From: [Actinomadura] parvosata subsp. kistnae
GTDB taxonomy: Bacteria > Actinomycetota > Actinomycetes > Streptosporangiales > Streptosporangiaceae
DNA: 64,000 nucleotides
Assembly: GCF_900323885.1 (NCBI RefSeq)
Contig: NZ_OOHJ01000015.1
Location: 558,001-622,000, forward strand
Direction of reading: 5' to 3'
A program made the translations under genes and the position numbers. The notes below the pieces were generated by a model. The model was not told the origin of the DNA. It saw only the letters and a program-made list of their open reading frames with translations, and made no database searches. Of the stretch, positions 33,962 through 42,267 are shown in pieces (within the stretch, counting starts at the first letter, position 1; the number at the start of each line of letters is the position of its first letter).

Positions 33962-34908
33962 TCTGGAAGGTTATCGGCCTTGGGCGGGTCTCGTGGCACC
34001 GCGTACGGCTCCCGCTCGGCCGGCTGCCCTTCGGCGATCCTGCGCTGCCTCATCAGCTCGGCGTCCAGCTCGGCGCCGAGCAGCAGCACCATGTTCGACA
34101 GCCAGAGCCAGACGAGGAACACCACGACCGCGGCGAGCGTCCCGTACGTCTTGTCGTAGGAGGCGAAGCGGGATGCGTACAGGGCGAAACCGCCGGAGAC
34201 GACCACCCACAGCAGCACCGCGAGCAGCCCGCCCGGCGACAGCCAGCGCACGCCCGGCTGGCGGACGTTCGGCGCCGCCCAGTACAGCACCATGATCATG
34301 CCGGCGGCGACGAGCGCGAGGACGGGCCACTTGAGCACGTTCCACGCCGTCACCACCGCGTCGCTCAGGCCGAGCGCCGCGCCCGCGGCCTCGGCCAGCT
34401 TGCCCGTCAGCGTGACGGCGACGGCGCCCACCGCGAGCAGCACGGTGGTCAGCACCGTCAGCGCGAGCCTGAGCGGGGTCACCTTCCAGAACGGGCGGCC
34501 CTCCTCGATGTCGTAGATCACGTTGCCGGCCCTGATGAAGGCGGCCACGTAACCGGAGGCCGACCACAGGGCGACGAGGAGCCCGGCGACGGCGACGATG
34601 CTCGCCGTCTGGTTCGTGCCCTGGACCGCCTCGACGCCCTGCTGGATCACGTTACGCACCTCGGCCGGCGCCACCTGGAGCAGGCTGCCCACGACCGCGG
34701 CCGCGTCCTGCCTGCCCAGCAGGCGGAACAGGGACACCAGCACGATCAGCGCCGGGAAGATCGACAGCACGGCGTAGTACGTCAGCCCCGCCGCCAGATC
34801 CGGCACCCGGTCGTTGCGGAACTCGGCGACCGTCCGCCGTAACACGTGCCACCACGCGCGGCGCGGCAGCTCGGCGGGATGGTCGGGGACAGCTCGGGGG
34901 GAACGCAT
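33958..34908 (-). CDS. YihY/BrkB family membrane protein
   Basis: The 316-residue protein has six membrane helices. AAGLTYYAVLSIFPALIVLV near residue 39 is the BrkB signature, and DKTYGTLAAVVVFLVWLWLS lies near the end. The family is widespread and its function is unsettled; envelope maintenance or transport has been proposed. It starts seven bases after the DUF3618 stop, with AGGA six bases before its ATG, in an envelope-related operon. Confidence 0.9.
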   Translation of the reverse strand: MRSPRAVPDHPAELPRRAWWHVLRRTVAEFRNDRVPDLAAGLTYYAVLSIFPALIVLVSLFRLLGRQDAAAVVGSLLQVAPAEVRNVIQQGVEAVQGTNQTASIVAVAGLLVALWSASGYVAAFIRAGNVIYDIEEGRPFWKVTPLRLALTVLTTVLLAVGAVAVTLTGKLAEAAGAALGLSDAVVTAWNVLKWPVLALVAAGMIMVLYWAAPNVRQPGVRWLSPGGLLAVLLWVVVSGGFALYASRFASYDKTYGTLAAVVVFLVWLWLSNMVLLLGAELDAELMRQRRIAEGQPAEREPYAVPRDPPKADNLPE

Positions 34909-34915
34909 ACGATTC

Positions 34916-35593
34916 CTACTTGGTCATCACCCTGCGGCGCCGCATCATCCGGCGCACCGCGAACGCGGCCACCGCGCCGACCACCGCGATCAGCAGCACG
35001 GGCCGCTTCCTCGCCTCGGCGGCGGCGTCCTTGACCTGGTCGGGCGTGCTCTCGCGCACCTTGCCCGCCATCTCCGACGCCTTGCCCTTGACCAGCTCGG
35101 CCGCGTCGGCGGCCCGGTCCTTCGCGACCTCGGCGGCGTGGCCCGCGCGGTCCTTGGCCACCTCGGCCGCGTGGCCCGCCCGGTCCTTGGCCACCTCCGC
35201 CGCGTGGCCCGCGCGGGCCTTCACGTCGGCCTTGGCCGCGAGCTGGCTGACGGTCTCGCCCATTTCTCTGCGCGTCTCCTGGATGTCCTTGCGCACGTCG
35301 TCCTCGTCCTCCTCTTCCTCGTCGTTCCCGCGGCCCGCGCCGCTGCCCAGGGACTCCTCTTCCGTCCGCAGGTGCTCGACCGCTTCGGAACGCTCGTCCT
35401 GGATGGGGGCCTCGGGGATGAACGTCTCGTGTTCCTGGCGGGCCGCCTCGGCCCTGCGCGCGTTGTCCGCCGCCTCCGGCCTGGTCGGAGGGACGTTGAT
35501 GGACTCGCGCTCCGTCGGCGTGCCCACCGTGGCCCGGTGCGCTCCGACGTCACCGGCGTGCTGTTGGCTGTATCCCGGGTCCGTCTCGCTCAT
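34916..35593 (-). CDS. DUF3618 membrane protein with 11-residue repeats
   Basis: The 225-residue protein has an acidic, disordered N-terminal half. The DUF3618 motif DIQETRREMGETVSQLAAKA lies near residue 107. Three exact 11-residue repeats AGHAAEVAKDR follow, then a single membrane helix near the C terminus (PVLLIAVVGAVAAFAVRRM) and a basic tail. The repeats would form an amphipathic helix next to the membrane. ATG 35593 overlaps the stop of the Holin-X gene; the two families often occur together. Confidence 0.85.
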   Translation of the reverse strand: MSETDPGYSQQHAGDVGAHRATVGTPTERESINVPPTRPEAADNARRAEAARQEHETFIPEAPIQDERSEAVEHLRTEEESLGSGAGRGNDEEEEDEDDVRKDIQETRREMGETVSQLAAKADVKARAGHAAEVAKDRAGHAAEVAKDRAGHAAEVAKDRAADAAELVKGKASEMAGKVRESTPDQVKDAAAEARKRPVLLIAVVGAVAAFAVRRMMRRRRVMTK

Positions 35594-35970
35594 CGCCGTG
35601 CCCTCTCCTTGACCATGTCGATGTCGGCCTTGACGCTCGCGATGGCCTCCTCGGGGACCGGCGGCGTGGCCCGTTTGACCTCGTTCTTGCCGAAAAGCCC
35701 GAGCACGGCGGCGGCGATGAACAGCGCTCCCGCCACGATCGCGGCGGCCGCCCACCCGGGCAGTACCAAAGCGAGGAGCATGACGACGGCGGCCACCAGG
35801 GCCGCACCGCCGAAGAACGCGGCCATTCCCGCCGCGCCGAACAGGCCCGCGCCGAAACCGGCGCGCTTGCCCTTCTCCGTGAGCTCCATCCTGGCCAGGC
35901 GAAGCTCATCCTTGACGAGCCTGGAGACCTGCTCGGAGAGATCGTTGACCAGTTTGTGAGTGTCGTTCAC
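35590..35970 (-). CDS. actinobacterial Holin-X (holin superfamily III) membrane protein
   Basis: This is a 126-residue protein. THKLVNDLSEQVSRLVKDEL then RLARMELTEKGKRAGFGAGL lead into two membrane helices, with a charged tail after. This matches PF07332. Despite the name there is no sign of phage context, and the usual partners (DUF3618, BrkB) point to an envelope role. I chose GTG 35970 because AGGAGG lies eight bases upstream; a TTG at 35988 would overlap that site. Confidence 0.85.
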   Translation of the reverse strand: MNDTHKLVNDLSEQVSRLVKDELRLARMELTEKGKRAGFGAGLFGAAGMAAFFGGAALVAAVVMLLALVLPGWAAAAIVAGALFIAAAVLGLFGKNEVKRATPPVPEEAIASVKADIDMVKERARR

Positions 35971-36042
35971 GACGTTCGCCTCCTCCAATGAGGAAGGCGA
36001 CTACCCCGACAACCGGGCTTCTATCACCCGGCTGTCACGCGC

Positions 36043-36216
36043 TCAGCGGCGCTTCTTCGCGGCGGCCTTGAACAGGAACCCCAGCACGGACAGCACCGGG
36101 TCCTTCTGGACCTCGCACCAGTTGTCGGGCTGCTTCGGCTTGCTCCACGGGGACGGCAGCTCGCACGAGGGAGCCTGCGGCTTGGGCCGCTCACACCACG
36201 ATCCGGGAGGGTTCAT
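36043..36216 (-). CDS. 57-residue Cys/Pro/Trp-rich protein
   Basis: A short frame with ATG 36214-36216 and AGGA nine bases upstream. The product begins MNPPGSWCERPKPQAPSCEL and ends in AAAKKRR. Three Cys (WCE, SCE, WCE) occur in similar contexts, and there is a hydrophobic stretch VLSVLGFLF near the end. I know no family for it. The ribosome site, the repeated W-C-E pattern and a stop just before a basic tail support a real gene, but codon bias over so few codons is weak evidence. The flanks 35971-36042 and 36217-36312 appear empty. Confidence 0.5.
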   Translation of the reverse strand: MNPPGSWCERPKPQAPSCELPSPWSKPKQPDNWCEVQKDPVLSVLGFLFKAAAKKRR

Positions 36217-36276
36217 ACCACAATCCTACGCCTTAGGACGGCGGGGCAACAGACGCGATACATCGTCTTTAGCAGA

Positions 36277-36291
36277 TGCCTGCTTCAGGCA
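36277..36291. terminator. short hairpin after the methyltransferase gene
   Basis: TGCCTG (36277-36282) and CAGGCA (36286-36291) pair around CTT, about 20 bases beyond the methyltransferase stop on the minus strand. It is short and only suggestive. Confidence 0.3.
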
Positions 36292-36312
36292 GCCGAGGCG
36301 GGTCGCCCTCCT

Positions 36313-37065
36313 TCAACCGGCGGCGGGGCGGCAGATGAGATGCGTGAGGGCGGCCACCGCCCGGTAGGGATCGGTGCTGCCCGCCCGCTCCTCGGCCGCC
36401 AGCAGCGCGTCGAGATCGGCGGGAATGGGCGCGTCACGGGGCGCGAGGTCGCTGAACACGCGCACGCCGTACCAGCGCCCCACCTCCAGCCCGTGCCCCG
36501 CCAGCCGCCGCGTCAGCTCCCCCAGCCGGTCGGCCCTGGCCGTGACGCCGATCCGGTTCCGGTAACGCGTCTCGTCGAACGCCGCCAGCGCCCCCGCCCA
36601 GTCACCCTGCAACCCGGGCCGCATGGCCAGCCCGTCACCGTTGCGCACGAGCAGCGACAGCACCCCGCCCGGCGCCAGCATGCCCGCCAGACCGGCGAGA
36701 AGCGGGTCGGGGTCGTCGAAGTACATCAGCACACCATGACAGAGCACCACGTCGAACCCGCCCGGCTCGAACAGCTCCCCCAGCCGCTCCGCCTGGGCCT
36801 GCACGGTCCTGACCCGCATACCGGGCTGGATCCCGGCCTCCAGGAGGTCGAGCAGCTCCCGGGAGGCGTCCAGCGCGGTCACCTGGTGGCCCCTGGCGGC
36901 CATCCTGAGCGCCTGCGTGCCCTGCCCGGAGCCGACGTCGAGGACGTGACAGGCGGTGGCGGGCAGGTTCTCCGCGAGCTGACGGGTCACCAGTTCCTGA
37001 CGGACGACGTCGCGCAGCGTGCCCAGCCCCTCACGCCACCTGCTCTCGGCCCCCGAAAACCTCAT
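36313..37065 (-). CDS. class I SAM-dependent methyltransferase
   Basis: The 250-residue protein has the SAM-binding motif VLDVGSGQGTQALRMA near residue 41, TALDASRELL (motif II) near 64 and FDVVLCHGVLMYFDD near 103. A SmtA/CmoM-like C-terminal part with YGVRVFSDL follows. The resemblance to CmoM (tRNA wobble uridine carboxymethoxy methylation) is moderate, so the substrate stays open. The start at 37065 is preceded closely by GGAGG, which is unusually near the ATG. It is divergent from the helicase gene. Confidence 0.82.
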   Translation of the reverse strand: MRFSGAESRWREGLGTLRDVVRQELVTRQLAENLPATACHVLDVGSGQGTQALRMAARGHQVTALDASRELLDLLEAGIQPGMRVRTVQAQAERLGELFEPGGFDVVLCHGVLMYFDDPDPLLAGLAGMLAPGGVLSLLVRNGDGLAMRPGLQGDWAGALAAFDETRYRNRIGVTARADRLGELTRRLAGHGLEVGRWYGVRVFSDLAPRDAPIPADLDALLAAEERAGSTDPYRAVAALTHLICRPAAG

Positions 37066-37146
37066 GCCTCCGACCCTAACCGCCGGTTGTCCACAGCCCG
37101 CCCGCGCCCTGCACCGATCTTCCGCGGGGGCGGGTAACCTGCCGGG

Positions 37147-40100
37147 GTGCTGGTACACGGGGTCTGGACAACGGAGGGGCTCGCCTTCTGGGCGGAAACC
37201 ACCCCCGCCGACCCCCCGCACCCCGACCCCGCCCGGGGCCCGGCACGCTCAGGTTCGGCCGGCACGCCCCGGCTCCACCCGTTCGCCGCCCCGCTCCCGC
37301 CCTCGCCACCACCCTCGGCCCCGACGCCCCACCTCGCGAGGCGCCGGCCACGCCGCACGAGCGGTGGTCGCGGCTGCTGGAGCTGCTGTTGCCCGGGTCG
37401 GCGAAGGAGCCGCTGCCCTCGCCCGAGACCGGCCGCATGGCGGAGGTGGCGCGCCCCCGGCTGCGGCTGTGGCGGGTGCCCGCCGTCGTCCCGCCCGCCG
37501 ACGACGCCCTGCGCGTGCTCGCCGAGCACACCGGCACCGCGACGATGCGCCACTGGGCCGCCGTCGCCGCCTTCGCCCACGATTTGGTACGGCGGGGGCG
37601 CGTGATCCCGCAACTCGTGCTCGCCCCCGCCCCCGAGCGTGACGCGAATCGGACAGGCGACGAGATGGCGATGTGGGCGGCCCCCGAGGACGACGCCAGG
37701 GCCGTGTGGCGGCCGGTCCTGACGGGGGCCGACGCCGCCTACTTCCGCGACCTGGCCCTGGCCATGCCGCCCGCCTGCCGCACCTCCTCCACCGAACGCC
37801 CCTCCACGGAGGTCCAGCTGGAGGCCCTGGAGGCGTTCACCGACGCCCTGGTCCGCCGCACGCTCACCGAGCCCCTGCTCACCAGGCCGCCCCGCACGCT
37901 CCAGGAGCGCTGGCTGGCCGCCCTCACCGGCCCCCCGCCCACCGGGGTCGGCGGGGCCTGTCCTGACGTGCCGGAGCTGCGGCGGGAGCTGGAGAGGTGG
38001 TACGCGGCGGTGGCGGCGTCCGAGGGGGCGACGCGGGTGTGCTTCCGGCTGCTGGAGCCTGCCGAAGGCGACGACTGGCGGGTGGAGCTGGCGTTGCAGG
38101 CCGCCGACGACCCCAGCCTGTACGTCCCGGCCGCGCAGGTCTGGGGCGGGGTGACGGGGCTGCCGGGCAGGCCCGAGCGGGAGCTGCTGACGGGGCTGGG
38201 GCGGGCGGTGCGGCTGTACCCGGAGCTGGACCGGGCGCTGCGCGTGCCGGAGCCGAGCGAGCTGGTGCTCGACACGGCGGGCGCGTTCGGGTTCCTGCGG
38301 CAGGCGGCGCCGCTGCTGCAGGCGGCCGGGTTCGGGGTGCAGCTGCCCCGCTGGGCGGGCCGCACGCGGCTGGGGCTGAAGCTGACCACCCGCACCAGGA
38401 AGCAGCAGTCGGCGGCGGCCGGACAGGGCTTCGGCATGCGGGAGCTGGTCGACTTCCGGGTGGACCTCGCGGTCGGCGACGAGACGATCAGCGAGGCGGA
38501 GCTGGCCGAGCTGGCCAGGCTCAAGGTGCCGCTGGTGCGGGTGCGCGGCCAGTGGGTGGAGCTGGACGACCGGCAGCTCAAGGCGGCGTTGCGGGCGGTC
38601 GAGGGCGGCCGTGCGGGTGCGGCGAGCGCCGCCGAGATCCTGCGACAGGTCGTGCAGAGCGACGACGAGGAGCTGCCGCTGCTGGAGATCGACGCCGACG
38701 GGGTGCTGGGCGACCTGCTGTCGGGGCAGGCCGAGCGCCGCCTCACCCCGCTGGCGACCCCGCCGGGCCTCGATGCCACGCTGCGGCCGTACCAGGAGCG
38801 CGGGCTGGCGTGGCTGAGCTTCCTGTCGGGGCTGGGGCTGGGCGGGGTGCTGGCCGACGACATGGGCCTGGGCAAGACGATCACCACCCTGGCCCTCCTC
38901 GTCCACGAACGCACCGCCGCCCCGGGCTCTCACACTCCTGAACGTGCCGGCGCTCCGGCGCCCGCGGGTGAGGCCGCCGTGCCCGTGCCGGACGACGGGG
39001 TCGGGCCGACGTTGCTGGTGTGTCCGATGTCGTTGATCGGTAACTGGCAGCGGGAGGCGGCGCGGTTCGCGCCGGGGTTGCGGGTGTACGTGCACCACGG
39101 CAGCGGGCGTGACGCGGCCGGGATCGCGGAGGCCGATCTGGTGATCACCACCTACGGCACCGCCCAGCGCGACCTGGAGACGCTCAAGCAGTACCAGTGG
39201 CGCAGGGTCGTGTGCGACGAAGCGCAGGCGATCAAGAACAGCGGCACGTTGCAGGCCCAGGCGGTGCGGGCCATCCCGACGGGCACGAGGCTCGCGTTGA
39301 CGGGCACTCCGGTGGAGAATCACCTGGCCGAGCTCTGGTCGATCATGGAGTTCGCGAACCCGGGCCTGCTGGGGCCGCGGTCGCGGTTCAGGACGCGGTT
39401 CCAGGAGCCGATCGAGGCCCGGCAGGACGAGCAGGCGGCCACCGCGCTCAAGCGGGCGACGGGCCCGTTCATCCTGCGCCGGCTCAAGACCGACAAGTCG
39501 ATCATCTCGGACCTGCCGGAGAAGCTGGAGGTCAAGGAGTGGTGCCCGCTCACGACGGAGCAGGCCACGCTCTACCAGGCGGTCGTGGACGACATGCTGG
39601 CCAAGATCGACAGCAGTGAGGGCATCGAGCGGCGCGGGCTGGTGCTGTCGGCCATGGCCAAGCTCAAGCAGGTCTGCAACCATCCCGCCCACCTGCTGAA
39701 AGACGGCTCGCGGCTGGCCGGCCGGTCGGGGAAGCTGGCCCGGCTGGAGCAGCTGTCGGAGGAGATCCTGGCGGAGGGCGAGAAGGCGCTGCTGTTCACG
39801 CAGTACGCCGAGTTCGGCGCGATGCTGCAGCCCTATCTGGCGCAGCGGCTCGACCGGCCGGTGCTCTGGCTGCACGGCGGGCTGCCGAAGAAGACCCGCG
39901 ACCGGCTGGTGGACCGCTTCCAGCAGGATCCGGAGCCGGCGCTGTTCGTGCTGTCGCTGAAGGCGGCCGGGGTCGGGCTCAACCTGACCGCCGCCAACCA
40001 CGTGGTGCACGTGGACCGCTGGTGGAACCCGGCGGTGGAGGACCAGGCGACCGACCGCGCGTTCCGGATCGGGCAGCGCAAGAACGTGCAGGTGCGCAAG

Positions 40101-40262
40101 CTCATCTGCGCGGGCACCCTGGAGGAGCGTGTGGACCAGATGATCGAGCGCAAGAAGGCGCTGGCCGAGCGGGTGGTCGGCACGGGCGAAGACTGGCTGA
40201 CCGACCTGTCCACGGAGGAGCTGCGCGAGGTGTTCCGCCTGACGGCCGAGGGGGTGGGCTGA
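37147..40262 (+). CDS. SNF2/Rad54-family helicase, frameshifted near its N terminus as read
   Basis: About 1,038 residues when repaired. GTG 37147 opens VHGVWTTEGLAFWAE, the usual start of these proteins. One C is missing in the run at 37296-37298; with it, LHPFAAPLPALATTLGPDAP continues in the main frame, which is otherwise open from 37389. After an N-terminal SNF2-associated region come the ATPase motifs: Walker A DDMGLGKT near residue 572, CDEAQAIKN, then the second lobe with GLPKKTRDRL and GVGLNLTAANHVVHVDRWWN plus QATDRAFRIGQ. It would translocate on double-stranded DNA. It is followed by a SWIM zinc-finger gene, a pairing conserved in actinobacteria. The role is unknown. Confidence 0.85.
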
Positions 40263-40311
40263 TGGCCTGGTGGGAGGCCACTCTGCCGGGCACAGCGGGC
40301 GAGGTGAGCTG

Positions 40312-41079
40312 ATGGCGTGGTTCGCGGCGAGTGGGCCGATTCGGGTCGAGGGCGGGATCAAGGCCAGGTCGCAGCGGGGCAGTATCGGCTCCGCCTGGTG
40401 GTCGCGCCGGTTCATCGACATCCTGGAGCGCGTCTGCGACAAGGGCCGGCTCTCGCGGGGGCGCGCCTACGCCCGCAAGGGGCAGGTGTTGTCGATCGAG
40501 CTGGCCGCCGGTGAGGTGACGGCCGCCGTGCAGGGGTCGCGGCCGGATCCGTACGAGGTCGTGGTCAGGATCGAGGCGTACGGCGAGGAGCGCTGGGCCG
40601 CCATCGAGGAGGAGATCGCGGCGCAGGCCGTCTACCGGGCCAGGCTGCTGGCCGGTGAGATGCCGGAGGAGATCGAGGAGTTGTTCGCGGCGCTGGGCGC
40701 CGACCTGTTCCCGCGCGATCTCGACATGCACTGCTCGTGCCCCGACTGGGGTTTCCCGTGCAAGCACCTGTCGGCGGTGCTGTACCTGCTGGCGGAGTCG
40801 TTCGACGACGATCCGTTCCTGGTGCTGGCGTGGCGGGGGCGGACGAAAGAGCAGTTGCTGGGGTCGCTGGCGGAGGAGCGGGGGGCGGATCCGTTGCGGG
40901 TGGCGGATGTGCCGTTCGCGGATCGGCTGGCCGATTTCTACGCGCCGGGGGCGACGGCGCACCGGCCGGAGCGGCGGCCGGTGGCGGTGGCGCCCGATCT
41001 GCTGTTGCGGGTCTTCCCGCCGCCCGGCGAGCTGGAGAGTGCGCTCACCCCGGCGTACAAGGGGCTTGCGGACGCGTGA
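40312..41079 (+). CDS. SWIM zinc-finger protein, SNF2 partner
   Basis: The 255-residue protein has a SWIM motif CSCPDWGFPCKHLSAVLYLL near residue 141 (C-x-C-x7-C-x-H), which binds zinc and nucleic acid or protein. SAWWSRRFIDILERVCDKGR at the start is typical of this family. It starts at ATG 40312 with GAGGTG upstream, 50 bases after the helicase stop, so the two probably act in one complex in DNA repair or chromosome maintenance; that role is inference. A 16-codon frame that also begins ATGGC-TGG fills the gap between them. Confidence 0.85.
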   Translation: MAWFAASGPIRVEGGIKARSQRGSIGSAWWSRRFIDILERVCDKGRLSRGRAYARKGQVLSIELAAGEVTAAVQGSRPDPYEVVVRIEAYGEERWAAIEEEIAAQAVYRARLLAGEMPEEIEELFAALGADLFPRDLDMHCSCPDWGFPCKHLSAVLYLLAESFDDDPFLVLAWRGRTKEQLLGSLAEERGADPLRVADVPFADRLADFYAPGATAHRPERRPVAVAPDLLLRVFPPPGELESALTPAYKGLADA

Positions 41080-41208
41080 CGTACGCCCCCTTCGCACTTT
41101 CCCTGCCCGCAACCTGCCCGTGACGCACGGAGATTGCTCGGTTACTTTGGGCAGGAGAAGCCGCGACCTAGGGAAAGGGCGGAACCATGGGATTTTCCTG
41201 GACCTGAG

Positions 41209-41236
41209 CCGCTGAAAGTCGGCTGAGACTCAGCGG
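41209..41236. terminator. hairpin between convergent SWIM and kinase-like genes
   Basis: CCGCTGA (41209-41215) and TCAGCGG (41230-41236) are perfect inverted repeats with a 14-base loop, and the right arm contains the stop of the minus-strand gene. It may end transcription from both sides. A six-codon frame (MGFSWT) with an upstream GGGCGG lies at about 41187-41207. Confidence 0.4.
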
Positions 41237-42174
41237 TCCTCGAAGGCGGCGGGCACCATGACGCGCACTCCGTTCGGAACCACGCGGAGCCGGATCGGAG
41301 TGCGCAGCCGCACCTCGCCGTCGACGTCAGCGGCCATCGGGGGGTCGGTCTCCAGCAGCATCTCCCTGCCGACGACGAACGGCCCGCCGGCCAGGCTGCG
41401 CCAGCGGCCGGTGGTGGCGCGCAGCAGGGTCTCGCCGAGCAGGCGCAGCTTCTTGCCGGAGCCGAGCTGGTAGGCGACGAGCATGCCGTTGTCGATGCTG
41501 ATGTCGCGGGCGACCTGCCAGCCGCCGTGGAAGCGGCCGTTGGCGATGTTGAGCTGGTGGGTGAGCAGCTCGTGGCGCTGCCCCTCGACGGTGATGTAGG
41601 CGCGGAACGGCCGGTGGTTGGGCAGGATGGTCAGCGCGGTGAGCGGGTAGGCGGGGCGGCCGACGACGCGTTTAAGCCACGGCTTGACCTTGCCGGCCAC
41701 CTCGACGGAGACGCCGAAGCTGGCCAGGTTCGCGAACGGCCGGTCGTCGGCCATGCCGAGGTCGATGTCGGCGACCTTGCCGGTGGCGAACACGCGGATC
41801 GCGCCGGCGAGGTCGAGCGGCAGCCCGAGGCTGCGGGCGAAGTTGTTGGTGGTGCCGAGCGGCAGCACGCCGAGCGCCACGTCGCGGTGGGCGACATGGC
41901 GCACGGCCGTGGACAGCGTGCCGTCGCCACCGCCGACGATGAGCAGGTCGGGGTCGGTGGCGAGGGCGGTGTCGAGCAGGTCGCGCAGCTTCTTGGTGTT
42001 GTAGACCGACAGCTCCGCCAGCGGGTCGAACCCGAGGTTGTGGATCTGCTCGATCACCTCGAAGTAGTGACGGCGGCCGCGGCGTGAGCGAGTGTTCACC
42101 ACCACCGCCACCCGGCGATCCCGCCGGATCGCCTCGGTGTGCTCATCTTTGGTGCGCAGTTCGCTCATGGTCAT
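41230..42174 (-). CDS. diacylglycerol/lipid kinase family protein
   Basis: This is about a 314-residue protein of the DAGK/YegS/sphingosine kinase fold. The nucleotide loop VGGGDGTLSTAV lies near residue 80, GVLPLGTTNNFAR near 107, and DIDLGMADDRPFANLASFG follows at the start of the beta-sandwich domain. It phosphorylates a lipid or lipid-like alcohol at the membrane face. Starts at 42174 and 42168 are both possible, as neither has a good ribosome site. No operon partner is seen. Confidence 0.85.
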   Translation of the reverse strand: MTMSELRTKDEHTEAIRRDRRVAVVVNTRSRRGRRHYFEVIEQIHNLGFDPLAELSVYNTKKLRDLLDTALATDPDLLIVGGGDGTLSTAVRHVAHRDVALGVLPLGTTNNFARSLGLPLDLAGAIRVFATGKVADIDLGMADDRPFANLASFGVSVEVAGKVKPWLKRVVGRPAYPLTALTILPNHRPFRAYITVEGQRHELLTHQLNIANGRFHGGWQVARDISIDNGMLVAYQLGSGKKLRLLGETLLRATTGRWRSLAGGPFVVGREMLLETDPPMAADVDGEVRLRTPIRLRVVPNGVRVMVPAAFEDR

Positions 42175-42267
42175 CAATCGTAGGTGCAAAGACTCGCGAC
42201 CTGAGATCGATCGCCGGACGCGACTGATCTTAGGGGCCGCCGGGGTGGCCGGCGGCCCTCGGACGGG

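Noticed and set aside
35590..35970. Prophage holin
   Set aside because: No phage genes are near, and PF07332 proteins are common chromosomal envelope proteins in actinobacteria.
37062..40442. Minus-strand open frame of 1,126 codons opposite the SNF2 gene
   Set aside because: The composition (Arg, Leu, Gln, His-rich) has no domain, and the other strand carries all helicase motifs.
41187..41207. Six-codon frame MGFSWT with an upstream G-rich site as a leader peptide
   Set aside because: It is too short to judge, and no attenuator or downstream gene on that strand follows.
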